Assembly: GCF_008329585.1 (NCBI RefSeq)
Contig: NZ_NPKP01000015.1
Coordinates: 52,417 to 116,416 of the forward strand
Reading direction: 5' to 3'
Length of the DNA stretch: 64,000 nucleotides
Source of the DNA: Mycolicibacterium sp. P9-22
Lineage (GTDB): Bacteria > Actinomycetota > Actinomycetes > Mycobacteriales > Mycobacteriaceae
The notes under the pieces were generated by a model that was given only the letters and a program-made list of their open reading frames with translations, did no database searches and was not told the origin of the DNA. Below are positions 34,480-43,500 of the stretch, one piece after another; within the stretch, counting starts at the first letter, position 1, and each line of letters opens with the position of its first letter. Position numbers and translations under genes: made by a program.

Positions 34480-35889
34480 ATGCGCCGTACCACCGACAAC
34501 CCGGCCTGGCAGAATCACTGGGTGTCCACCATCAACGGTCGTGTCTCGCACTGGTTCGACAAGATGCCGTCCTTGCGGCCACGACTGCCAGGGGACCGCG
34601 ATGCCGATGTGTGCATCGTCGGTGCCGGCTACACCGGTTTGTGGACGGCCTATTACCTCAAGAAGGCCGACCCGTCGCTGCGCATCATCGTTCTGGAGGC
34701 GCGCTTCGCCGGTTTCGGCGCATCCGGGCGCAACGGCGGCTGGCTGTCCGGACTGGTTCCCGGCGACCGCAACCGGATGGCCAAAACCTATGGCCGGGAC
34801 AAGGTCTTGGCCTGGCAGCGGGCACTCAACGAATCCGTCGACGAGGTGATCGCGGTGGCCGACCGCGAGGGCATCGACGCGGGCGCGGTCAAGGGCGGCA
34901 ACCTGGAAATCGCCCGCAATCCCGCGCAGGCAGCGCGCCTGGCGGCCAGCGTCGCCGAGGAACGCCGCTGGCAGAATGACGTCACCGAACTGACCAGAGA
35001 GCAAGCGGCGCAACGCATCAACATCGACGGACTGGTGTCGGCTTATCACAGCCCGGACTGCGCGCGCATCCAGCCGGCCGCGCTCGCCGCCGGCCTGGCC
35101 GACACCGTCGAACGCCTCGGCGTCACCATCCACGAACAGACCGCGGTCATCGAGATCCAGCAGGGCAGGGCCCTCACCAGGACCGGCACCGTGCGCGCGC
35201 CGATCGTGCTGCGCGCCACCGAGGGCTTCACCCCCGCACTGCCCGGACTGCGTAGGCGCTGGCTGCCGATGAACAGTTCGATGATTGCCACCGACCCCAT
35301 CCCCGCCCGCATCTGGGACGAAATCGGTTGGCAGGGACGCGAAACCGTCGGTGACACCGCGCACGGTTTCTTCTACGCCCAGCGCACCGTCGATGACCGC
35401 ATCGCCATCGGCGGACGCAGCGTGCCCTACCGGTTCGGGTCACGCACCGACCAGGACGGGCAGGTGCCCGCGCGCACCATCCGTCTGCTCAGCGACGTGC
35501 TGCACTCGATCCTGCCGCAGGTCCGCGACATCCCCATCGCGCACGGCTGGTGCGGTGTGCTCGCGGTGCCACGCGACTGGGAAGCCGGTGTCGCCCTGGA
35601 CCGCACCACGGGCCTCGGTTGGGCCGGCGGCTACGTGGGGCACGGCGTGACGGCGACCAATCTGGCCGGCCGCACCCTGGCCGACCTGGTGCTCGCGCGC
35701 AACACCCCGATCACCGAACTGCCGTGGGTCGGCCACCAGTCGCGTAACTGGGAGCCCGAACCGATGCGCTGGCTCGGGGTGCGCGGCCTCTACATCGCCT
35801 ACAAACTCGCCGACCGGCACGAGACCAACGGCCGCCGCACGACATCGCCCATCGCGCGGGTCGCCGACGTCATCACGCAGAAGCCCTGA
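34480..35889 (+). CDS. FAD-dependent oxidoreductase (DAO family)
   Basis: A 469-residue flavoenzyme. The dinucleotide motif CIVGAGYTGLWTAYYL is near residue 40, followed by GFGASGRNGGWLSGL, the substrate-domain part and GGYVGHGVTATNLAGRTLADL near the C-terminus. This is the pattern of DAO-family amine oxidases such as gamma-glutamylputrescine oxidase. It would oxidise an amine or amino acid, making H2O2 and ammonia. The frame opens at 34444; ATG 34480 (MRRTTDNPAWQNHW) is the likelier start. Confidence 0.83.
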   Translation: MRRTTDNPAWQNHWVSTINGRVSHWFDKMPSLRPRLPGDRDADVCIVGAGYTGLWTAYYLKKADPSLRIIVLEARFAGFGASGRNGGWLSGLVPGDRNRMAKTYGRDKVLAWQRALNESVDEVIAVADREGIDAGAVKGGNLEIARNPAQAARLAASVAEERRWQNDVTELTREQAAQRINIDGLVSAYHSPDCARIQPAALAAGLADTVERLGVTIHEQTAVIEIQQGRALTRTGTVRAPIVLRATEGFTPALPGLRRRWLPMNSSMIATDPIPARIWDEIGWQGRETVGDTAHGFFYAQRTVDDRIAIGGRSVPYRFGSRTDQDGQVPARTIRLLSDVLHSILPQVRDIPIAHGWCGVLAVPRDWEAGVALDRTTGLGWAGGYVGHGVTATNLAGRTLADLVLARNTPITELPWVGHQSRNWEPEPMRWLGVRGLYIAYKLADRHETNGRRTTSPIARVADVITQKP

Positions 35890-35899
35890 GCGGACGCGC

Positions 35900-36358
35900 C
35901 TAACCTTCGGCGCGTTCCTTGAGCCGCTGGAGCGTGATCTTCATGTGCTCGGCGTTGGCGCCGGCCCGGTCGCTGACACCGGTGGCCAGGCCCGCGAGCT
36001 TCTTGAACCACCCGGCCCGGTGGTCCCACATCGACTCGGTGACGGTGCACCCGCCGTCGGCCGGGGCGATGTCATAACGCCAGTGCGCCACCGGGAAGAC
36101 CGCCGACTTCACGTCGAATGCGAACGTCGACCCCGGGGCCGCATCGGTGATGGTGCAGGTGGTGGTCCAGGACTTCGACCCGTTGCGGTTCTCGCCCTTG
36201 AACACCGCCCCCGGGGCAACCGCCGAATGCCCCTTCGTCCACTGCATGGCGCAGGCCTCCTCTGCCAGCGTTGCCAGCGTCGGCAGGTCGGTGATCAGCG
36301 CGTATACCTCCGCCGGATCGGCAGCGATCGTGACGGACGCGGTAATGGGTGCATTCAT
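35900..36358 (-). CDS. SRPBCC-family protein
   Basis: A 152-residue START/polyketide-cyclase-like fold: ITASVTIAADPAEVYALITDLP, VFKGENRNGSKSWTTTCTI and DGGCTVTESMWDHRAGW. This is the hydrophobic-pocket family that binds lipids or polyketides. ATG 36358 is the start; the longer frame is a shadow. Divergent from the DUF427 gene, and about 11 bp after the convergent oxidoreductase. Confidence 0.82.
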   Translation of the reverse strand: MNAPITASVTIAADPAEVYALITDLPTLATLAEEACAMQWTKGHSAVAPGAVFKGENRNGSKSWTTTCTITDAAPGSTFAFDVKSAVFPVAHWRYDIAPADGGCTVTESMWDHRAGWFKKLAGLATGVSDRAGANAEHMKITLQRLKERAEG

Positions 36359-36421
36359 GGGCCGATCGTAGCGATCGAGGGTGTCGGGAATCACTGCATC
36401 GCGGCCAACGTTGTCCGACAC

Positions 36422-36781
36422 ATGAGCGAGCGACCCGTGAGGCAGCCCACCGCCGAGCACCCGATCACCGTGACACCGACCGGCAGACACGTGACGGTCA
36501 CGGTCAACGGGGTGGTCGTCGCCGAATCGGACGGGGCGGTGACGCTGCAGGAGGCAACCTATCCGGCGGTGCAATACATCCCGATGGCCGATGTGGTGTC
36601 CTCGGCGCTGGTGCGCAGCGGCACCACGACGTACTGCCCCTACAAGGGCGAGGCGAGTTATTACCACGTCGCCGATGTGCAGGACGTCATCTGGACCTAC
36701 GAACAGCCGTACCCCGCGGTCGCCGACATCGCCGGCAAGGTCGCCTTCTACCCGGACAAGGCCCAGATCTCACTGGCCTAG
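36422..36781 (+). CDS. DUF427 protein (Rv0140-like)
   Basis: A 119-residue single DUF427 domain: VTVNGVVVAESDGAVTLQEA, then SGTTTYCPYKGEASYYHVADV and AFYPDKAQI, the family hallmark. Function is not established. It is followed 9 bp later by the glycosylase gene, in the order Rv0140 to Rv0142 as I recall it, here without a gene between. Confidence 0.88.
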   Translation: MSERPVRQPTAEHPITVTPTGRHVTVTVNGVVVAESDGAVTLQEATYPAVQYIPMADVVSSALVRSGTTTYCPYKGEASYYHVADVQDVIWTYEQPYPAVADIAGKVAFYPDKAQISLA

Positions 36782-36790
36782 ATTGGGCAG

Positions 36791-37687
36791 ATGCCCACCA
36801 CGTCGGTGACCTTCGTCGGACCCGTGAGTCCCGGGTTCACCCTGTCGCCGTTGCGCCGGGGTGGCGGCGACCCGTGCTTTCAACTGATCGACGGCGACAC
36901 CTGGCGTACCTCGCTGACCCGTACCGGCGCGGTCACCGCACGGATCCGCAAGACCGCCCCCGACACCGTGGAATGCGAGGCGTGGGGCCCCGGTGCGGCC
37001 GAATTCCTGGACGGCTTCGGCGCCCTGCTCGGATACGAGGACGACACTTCGGGTTTCGACCCGGTGGAACCGACCATCGCCGAGGCTCATCGGCGGGTAC
37101 CGCACCTGCGGCTGGGCCGGACCGGCCGGGTGCTTGAGGCGCTCATCCCTGCGGTCCTCGAGCAGCGGGTGTACGGCAAGGATGCCTTTCGCGCGTGGCG
37201 GTTGCTGACGACCAAGTTCGGCGCACCGGCTCCCGGACCGGCACCGGCAGGTATGCGGGTGCCGCCGACGGCCGAGGTGTGGCGACGCATCCCGTCCTGG
37301 GAGTTCCATCTCGCCAACGTTGATCCGGGCCGCGCCCGCACCGTGGTGGGGTGCGCGCAACGCGCCGACGCCTTGGAGCGGCTGCACCCCGCGAAGGCCG
37401 CGGCGGGCCTGACATCGCTGCCCGGTGTCGGTGTGTGGACGGCGGCGGAGACGATGCAGCGCGCGTTCGGTGACGCCGACGCGCTGTCGGTCGGTGACTA
37501 TCACCTGGCCAAGGTGGTTGGTCTGAGCTTGGTGGGCAGGCCCATCGACGACGCCGAGATGGTCGAGTTGCTCGAACCGCTGCGTCCGCACCGGCACCGG
37601 GCGGTGCGGTTGTTGGAGGCGAGCCGGCTGGCTGTCTGGCAGCGCCGCGGCCCGCGTCAGGCGATACCGGACCTTCGTGCGCTCTGA
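36791..37687 (+). CDS. DNA-3-methyladenine glycosylase-like HhH-GPD protein (Rv0142-like)
   Basis: A 298-residue AlkA-like protein. The HhH-GPD core reads TSLPGVGVWTAAETMQRAFGDADALSVGDYHLAKVVG; the aspartate of VGDYH corresponds to the catalytic Asp of AlkA. This suggests removal of alkylated bases. The N-terminal 100 residues carry the AlkA-type beta sheet. It starts 9 bp after DUF427 and is likely in the same transcript. Confidence 0.85.
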   Translation: MPTTSVTFVGPVSPGFTLSPLRRGGGDPCFQLIDGDTWRTSLTRTGAVTARIRKTAPDTVECEAWGPGAAEFLDGFGALLGYEDDTSGFDPVEPTIAEAHRRVPHLRLGRTGRVLEALIPAVLEQRVYGKDAFRAWRLLTTKFGAPAPGPAPAGMRVPPTAEVWRRIPSWEFHLANVDPGRARTVVGCAQRADALERLHPAKAAAGLTSLPGVGVWTAAETMQRAFGDADALSVGDYHLAKVVGLSLVGRPIDDAEMVELLEPLRPHRHRAVRLLEASRLAVWQRRGPRQAIPDLRAL

Positions 37688-37716
37688 GTTGATTACGGAT
37701 CAGGCTCGTTGGGTAT
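37688..37716 (+). promoter_or_regulatory. SigF/SigH-like promoter of dps
   Basis: GTTGAT (37688-37693), a 17-bp spacer and GGGTAT (37711-37716), 50 bp before the dps start. The GGGTAT -10 is the mycobacterial SigF type; the -35 is a poor match to GGTTT. The close M. smegmatis dps gene was reported to use SigF and SigH. Confidence 0.5.
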
Positions 37717-37765
37717 GCGTCGGGGGAGCCAGACGACGCAATGACGCCGAAACGAGGGAGCCACA

Positions 37766-38308
37766 ATGTCCACATTCACTCTTCCGGGACTTTCCGACAA
37801 GCAGGGCGCCGAGGTGGCCGAACTGCTGCAGAAGCAGCTCAGCCGCTACAACGACCTGCACCTGACGCTCAAGCACGTGCACTGGAACGTCGTCGGGCCC
37901 AATTTCATCGGTGTGCACGAGATGATCGACCCGCAGGTCGAGTTGGTGCGTGGATACGCCGACGAGGTCGCCGAACGCATTGCGGCGCTGGGTGCTTCGC
38001 CGTTGGGCACGCCGGGTGCGATCCTCAACGACCGCACCTGGGATGACTACTCGGTCAACCGCGACAACGTCCAGGCGCACCTGGCCGCACTCGATCTCGT
38101 CTACACCGGCATCATCGAGGACACCCGTAAGGGTATCGACCGCCTCGACGATATCGACCTGGTCTCGCAGGACATGCTCATCGGGCACACCGGCGAGCTG
38201 GAGAAGTTCCAGTGGTTCGTCCGTGCGCATCTGGAGAGTGCGGGCGGCCAGTTGGCCCACGAGGGCAAGAAGACCGAGAAGAGCGCGGCCGGAAAGGCTC
38301 GCAAGTAA
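37766..38308 (+). CDS. dps: Dps, DNA-binding ferritin-like protein
   Basis: A 180-residue starvation-induced protein, nearly the same as M. smegmatis Dps1 as I remember it. It forms a dodecamer that stores iron and shields DNA. The ferroxidase residues are visible in LTLKHVHWNVVG (His39), GVHEMIDP (His51) and YADEVAERIA (Asp66, Glu70). A lysine-rich tail (HEGKKTEKSAAGKARK) is the DNA-binding extension. ATG 37766 follows GAGGGAGCCACA. Confidence 0.93.
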   Translation: MSTFTLPGLSDKQGAEVAELLQKQLSRYNDLHLTLKHVHWNVVGPNFIGVHEMIDPQVELVRGYADEVAERIAALGASPLGTPGAILNDRTWDDYSVNRDNVQAHLAALDLVYTGIIEDTRKGIDRLDDIDLVSQDMLIGHTGELEKFQWFVRAHLESAGGQLAHEGKKTEKSAAGKARK

Positions 38309-38309
38309 C

Positions 38310-39083
38310 TCAGTCCACCTCGGAGTCCAGCGCGTCGTCGCGGACCGGGCGGTCGGCGAGTTCCTCTGCCACCCCGAACAACAACGGGTAGGCGACACCG
38401 GCGATGGCGGCACCGACCAGCGGGGCAACCCAGAACAGCCACAGCTGGGTCGGTGCGCCGTCGCCGTTGAAGAATGCGACGCCGGTGGAGCGGGCCGGGT
38501 TGACCGAGGTGTTCGAGATCGGGATCGAGATCAGGTGTATCAGCGTCAGCGTCAGCCCGATTGACAGGCCCGCGAAGCCCTTTGGTGCCCGGTCATCGGT
38601 GGACCCCAGGATCACCAGCAGGAATATGAACGTCAGCACGACCTCGGTGATGAGCACCGCGAGCAGCGAGTAGCCACCGGGGGAGTGGTCACCGAATCCG
38701 TTGGCAGCCATGTTTCCGGTGGCCGTCCAGCCCTCCTTGCCGCCCGCGATCACGTAGATGACCACGCCGGCGACCAAACCGCCGATCACCTGAGTGATCC
38801 AATAGGGCACCACCGCAGACCATTCGACCCGCTTGGCCAGTGCTGCCCCGAGTGTCACGGCGGGGTTGAAGTGGCCTCCGGAGATGGTGCCGAAGGCGTA
38901 TACGCCGGTGAGCACCGTCAGTCCGAAAGCCAGTGAGACACCGAGGAATCCGATTCCCAACGAGACACCATCGCCGGACAGGAACTTTGCGGCGAACACT
39001 GCGCTGCCGCAGCCGCCGAGCACGAGCCAGAAGGTGCCGATGAATTCGGCGGCCAGCCGGTGCGACATCGTGGGGGTGGTCAT
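38310..39083 (-). CDS. aqpZ: Aquaporin Z-type water channel
   Basis: A 257-residue MIP-family channel with six helices and both NPA motifs (GHFNPAVTLG and SVNPARSTG). The ar/R-filter arginine directly follows the second NPA. Absence of extra loop residues and the overall length favour an orthodox water channel over a glycerol facilitator. It ends 1 bp after convergent dps. Confidence 0.87.
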   Translation of the reverse strand: MTTPTMSHRLAAEFIGTFWLVLGGCGSAVFAAKFLSGDGVSLGIGFLGVSLAFGLTVLTGVYAFGTISGGHFNPAVTLGAALAKRVEWSAVVPYWITQVIGGLVAGVVIYVIAGGKEGWTATGNMAANGFGDHSPGGYSLLAVLITEVVLTFIFLLVILGSTDDRAPKGFAGLSIGLTLTLIHLISIPISNTSVNPARSTGVAFFNGDGAPTQLWLFWVAPLVGAAIAGVAYPLLFGVAEELADRPVRDDALDSEVD

Positions 39084-39201
39084 GGTGCTACCCTTCGCCG
39101 GAACCAGTGCTTACCAGCTGAGAATCGCACGATTCACCGGCTGCACAGGACCATCGAAAATCTTGTCACCGAACCTTGGCCTTACGGTGACGCAGAAGTT
39201 G

Positions 39202-40011
39202 TCAGCGGTAGGCAGTCAACCGCGCGGTCAACGCCACCTTGCCGTCATCACCGATGCCCCTGGCCTCGGCCACCCCGCTGCTGCGTCCCGCATGAAGCGG
39301 GGTTGCCGTGTAATGCGAGCTGCCACCACCGATCAGGCGCCGCAAATAGTTGATCCGCAACGATGCGGTGAGCAGCGGCGTGTCGGCGCGATCGATGTTC
39401 AGCGCGGCCGAGCCCACCAATTCCAGGCCAGCGGCGGCCACCCCGCCGTGCACCGCACCCAGGGTGTTGTTCACCGCGGAGTGCGCGCGCTGTTGCAGCA
39501 CTACGTCGGTCCCGCCGGCTTCGGCGATCTCGACGGCCATCAGCTCGGCGAGGCCGGTCGGCGGTGGTTCGACCGGATCGTCGGGCTCCTCGAACGCGCC
39601 GGGCACATGCACGGCGGCGGTGATGTAGAACGTGCGCACCGTGGCGAGGCCGATCTCGGTGCCGCGGTGGGTCAGCGTGCACTCCGACAGTGAGGTGGCA
39701 CCCGCCGCGCCGACGGGCCTGCTGACGGCCAGCACGGGAGATGCGGGATCCCGGGCGATGATCGCCTGCGCCCCCGGCGCGAATTCCATGGCGAGCTCGC
39801 TGGAGACCGTCCAGTGACCCTCCGGGCGGCGGTCATGGTTGGCGAACCCGGCGATGTGGTCGACGAGAACCGCCAGCGGGCCCAGGGTGGCCGAACCTGT
39901 GAAGGGATTCAGCAAGCCGTCCACCGGCATGGTGGCGGCGTACCGGGTGGGCCCGTCCTCGACATTGGTGATGCCGAAGCGGCCGGGTGGGGTGGTCAGC
40001 GGATATGCCAT
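39202..40011 (-). CDS. PaaI-type double-hotdog thioesterase family protein
   Basis: A 269-residue acyl-CoA thioesterase-like protein made of two hotdog folds. The second contains NNTLGAVHGGVAAAGLELVGSAAL, the usual H-G-G/A active-site helix of PaaI proteins. The first (GLLNPFTGSATLGPLAVLVDHIAGFANH) has the same layout with a degenerate site. Monocistronic; start ATG 40011. Confidence 0.78.
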   Translation of the reverse strand: MAYPLTTPPGRFGITNVEDGPTRYAATMPVDGLLNPFTGSATLGPLAVLVDHIAGFANHDRRPEGHWTVSSELAMEFAPGAQAIIARDPASPVLAVSRPVGAAGATSLSECTLTHRGTEIGLATVRTFYITAAVHVPGAFEEPDDPVEPPPTGLAELMAVEIAEAGGTDVVLQQRAHSAVNNTLGAVHGGVAAAGLELVGSAALNIDRADTPLLTASLRINYLRRLIGGGSSHYTATPLHAGRSSGVAEARGIGDDGKVALTARLTAYR

Positions 40012-40513
40012 CGGGGTCCAGCTTCGTGCGGTTGCCGCGGGCGTGTACCCCCGCGGGGTATCTAAGGTTGAAAACGGGACATCTCTAAGAATCTGACTAG
40101 GCTTTCAGCAAACAGACGATTCTTGGTATTACCAGTTTGTCTGCGGCTGAATCAAGGAACAGCAAACCAGTGTGACGAGGGTCTCGATTGTGGCAGATCG
40201 GGCACTGTCGAGCCGGCGGGCCGTCGCGGGCTCGAAAACCGCTCGCCGCCAAGAGGATTGCTCATTCTGGGCCGATATGGCCCGCGAGGTGCCGACGGTG
40301 TCGGGGACCAGCTACTTAGGTCTGACTAAGTTGGCACGTCACCCGGTGTTTGTCATATCGTTTTGTGCACTTGTGGCGAGCGGGACAAATCCGTCGTTCA
40401 GTGCTGCACGAAGGCACCGCGATCGCACAGCCGGTGACCACCGGATGCCGCTGGTGACAGCCGGCAGTACATGAAGCAGCGCGCAGGCTTTGAGAGTAAA
40501 GGGTCAGGTGGGA
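40012..40513 (+). promoter_or_regulatory. Long upstream region of gltB
   Basis: A stretch of 502 bp without a convincing gene. It holds an AAGAATC (40087-40093) / GATTCTT (40118-40124) inverted repeat and a perfect TGGTA-T-TACCA palindrome (40124-40134), then about 380 nt of leader. A 100-codon open frame at 40172-40474 is probably chance. I find no GlnR box or known riboswitch. It presumably holds the gltBD promoter and a long 5' leader. Confidence 0.5.
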
Positions 40514-43500
40514 ATGACGCCCAAGCAGGGGCTGTACAACCCCGCATATGAGCACGACTCGTGTGGTGTGGCCATGGTCGCCGATATCCACGGCCGTCGT
40601 AGCCGCGACATCGTCGACAAGGCGATCACCGCACTGCTGAACCTCGAGCACCGCGGTGCCGCCGGCGCGGAGCCCAACACCGGCGACGGTGCGGGCATCC
40701 TGCTGCAGGTGCCCGACGCGTTCCTGCGCGCGGTGGTGGACTTCGAACTGCCCGAGGAGGGCAGTTACGCCACCGGTATCGCCTTCCTGCCGCAGTCCGC
40801 CCGTGACGCCACGCTGGCCTGTGAGGCGGTCGCCAAGATCGTCGAGGCCGAGGGTCTGCAACTGCTCGGATGGCGTGACGTCCCGCACGACGACTCCTCC
40901 CTGGGCGCGCTGGCCCGCGATGCGATGCCGACCCTGCGTCAGGTGTTCATCGCCGGGGCCTCCGGCATGGACCTGGAGCGCCGCGCCTTCGTGATCCGCA
41001 AGCGTGCCGAGCACGAACTGGGCACCAAGGGTCCGGGCCAGGACGGCCCGGGACGTGAAACCGTCTACTTCCCAAGTCTTTCCGGTCAGACATTCGTCTT
41101 CAAGGGCATGCTGACCACCCCGCAGCTGCGCGCCTTCTACCTCGACCTGCAGGATGAGCGGCTGACCAGCGCGCTCGGCATCGTGCACTCGCGGTTCTCG
41201 ACGAACACCTTCCCGTCCTGGCCGCTGGCGCACCCGTTCCGCCGCGTCGCACACAACGGTGAGATCAACACGGTCACCGGTAACGAGAACTGGATGAAGG
41301 CCCGCGAGGCGCTCATCCACACCGACGTGTTCGGGTACCACAACGACCTGAACAAGATCTTCCCGGTCTGTACCCCCGGGGCCTCCGACACCGCGCGGTT
41401 CGACGAGGTCCTGGAACTGCTGCACCTCGGTGGCCGCAGCATCGCCCATTCGGTGCTGATGATGATCCCGGAGGCCTGGGAGCGCAACGAGGAGATGGAC
41501 CCCGCACTGCGGGCCTTCTACCAGTACCACGGGTCGTTGATGGAGCCCTGGGACGGACCGGCCTCGGTGTGCTTCACCGACGGCACCGTCATCGGCGCCG
41601 TGCTCGACCGCAACGGTCTGCGTCCCTCGCGGGTCTGGGTCACCAGCGACGGGCTGGTCGTGATGGCGTCCGAGGCCGGCGTGCTGGACCTGGACCCGTC
41701 CACCGTGGTGCAGCGGATCCGTCTGCAGCCCGGCCGGATGTTCCTGGTGGACACCGCACAGGGCCGGATCGTCGCCGACGAGGAGATCAAGGCGCAACTG
41801 GCCGCCGAGCATCCCTATCAGGAGTGGCTGGACGGTGGGCTGTTCCATGTCGACGAACTGCCGCCGGGCAAGTACGTCAAGATGCCCCACCACCGGGTGG
41901 TCATGCGCCAGCAGGCCTTCGGCTACACCTACGAGGAACTGAACCTGCTGGTGGCGCCGATGGCGCGTACCGGCGCCGAGGCGCTCGGCTCGATGGGCAC
42001 CGACACCCCGATCGCCGTGCTGTCCCAGCGGCCCCGGATGCTCTACGACTACTTCCAGCAGTTGTTCGCCCAGGTGACCAACCCGCCGCTGGACGCCATC
42101 CGCGAAGAGGTGGTGACCAGCCTGCAGGGCACCGTCGGCCCCGAGGGCGACCTGCTCAACCCGGACGAGAACTCGTGCCGCCAGATCGTGCTGCCCCAGC
42201 CGATCCTGCGCAACGCCGATCTGTCGAAGCTCATCGACGTGGATCCCGACCACGAGATCCGCGGCCGCAAGCACGGTATGCGGGCGGCCGTCGTCAGCTG
42301 CCTGTACCCGGTGGCCGACGGCGGCGCCGGTCTGCGCCGCGCGCTGGAGGATGTCCGCACGAAGGTCTCGCAGGCGATCCGCAACGGCGCCCGCATCATC
42401 GTGCTCAGCGACCGCGAGTCCAACGAGTGGCTGGCACCCATCCCGTCGCTGCTCTCGGTGGCCGCGGTGCACCATCACCTGGTCCGCGAGCGCACCCGCA
42501 CACAGGTCGGCCTCGTCGTCGAATCCGGCGACGCCCGCGAGGTGCACCACATGGCGATGCTGTGTGGCTTCGGTGCGGCGGCGATCAACCCGTACATGGC
42601 TTTCGAGTCCATCGACGACATGATCGACCGTGGTGTCATCACCGGGCTGTCCAGCGACGCGGCCAAGGCCAACTTCGTCAAGGCCGCAGGCAAGGGCGTG
42701 CTGAAGGTGATGTCCAAGATGGGCATCTCGACGCTGGCGTCCTATACCGGCGCCCAGCTGTTCCAGGCCATCGGGATCAACCAGCGGGTGCTCGACGAGT
42801 ACTTCTCCGGATTGCACTGCCCCACCGGTGGTATCGATCTCGACGATATCGCCGCCGATGTCGCGGCCCGCCATGAACTGGCCTACCTGGACCGTCCCGA
42901 CGAGTGGGCGCACCGCGAGCTCGAGGTGGGCGGTGAGTACCAGTGGCGCCGTGAGGGCGAATACCACCTGTTCAATCCGGACACCGTGTTCAAGCTGCAG
43001 CACTCCACCCGCACCGGGCAGTACTCGGTCTTCAAGGAGTACACCAAGCTGGTCGACGACCAGAGCGAGCGGATGGCCTCGCTGCGCGGTCTGCTGAAAT
43101 TCAAGGACCGCGAACCGGTTCCGATCGAGGAAGTCGAATCCGCCGCCGAGATCGTCAAGCGTTTCTCCACCGGTGCGATGAGCTACGGCTCGATCTCCGC
43201 CGAGGCGCACGAGACGCTGGCCATCGCGATGAACAGGCTCGGCGGCCGGTCCAACTCCGGTGAGGGCGGCGAGAGTGCCGACCGCTTCGAGCCCGACGAG
43301 AACGGTGACTGGCGCCGCAGCGCCATCAAGCAGGTGGCCTCCGGTCGTTTCGGGGTGACCAGCCACTACCTGTCGAACTGCACCGATATCCAGATCAAGA
43401 TGGCCCAGGGCGCCAAACCCGGTGAGGGCGGTCAGCTTCCGGGACACAAGGTGTACCCGTGGGTGGCCGAGGTCCGGCACTCGACGCCCGGTGTCGGTCT

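Noticed and set aside
40030..40061. GGTTG ... GGGTAT as a SigF promoter for the gltB leader
   Set aside because: Spacer of about 21 bp and a poor -35; no stress link expected for gltBD.
40172..40474. 100-codon open frame in the gltB leader
   Set aside because: GTG start without ribosome-binding site, no recognisable domain or membrane pattern, and a low-quality mixed composition. Kept as leader sequence.
40316..43480. 1054-codon open frame antisense to gltB (and the similar one at 43505-45112)
   Set aside because: Same reason: composition bias of the opposite strand of a real, conserved gene.
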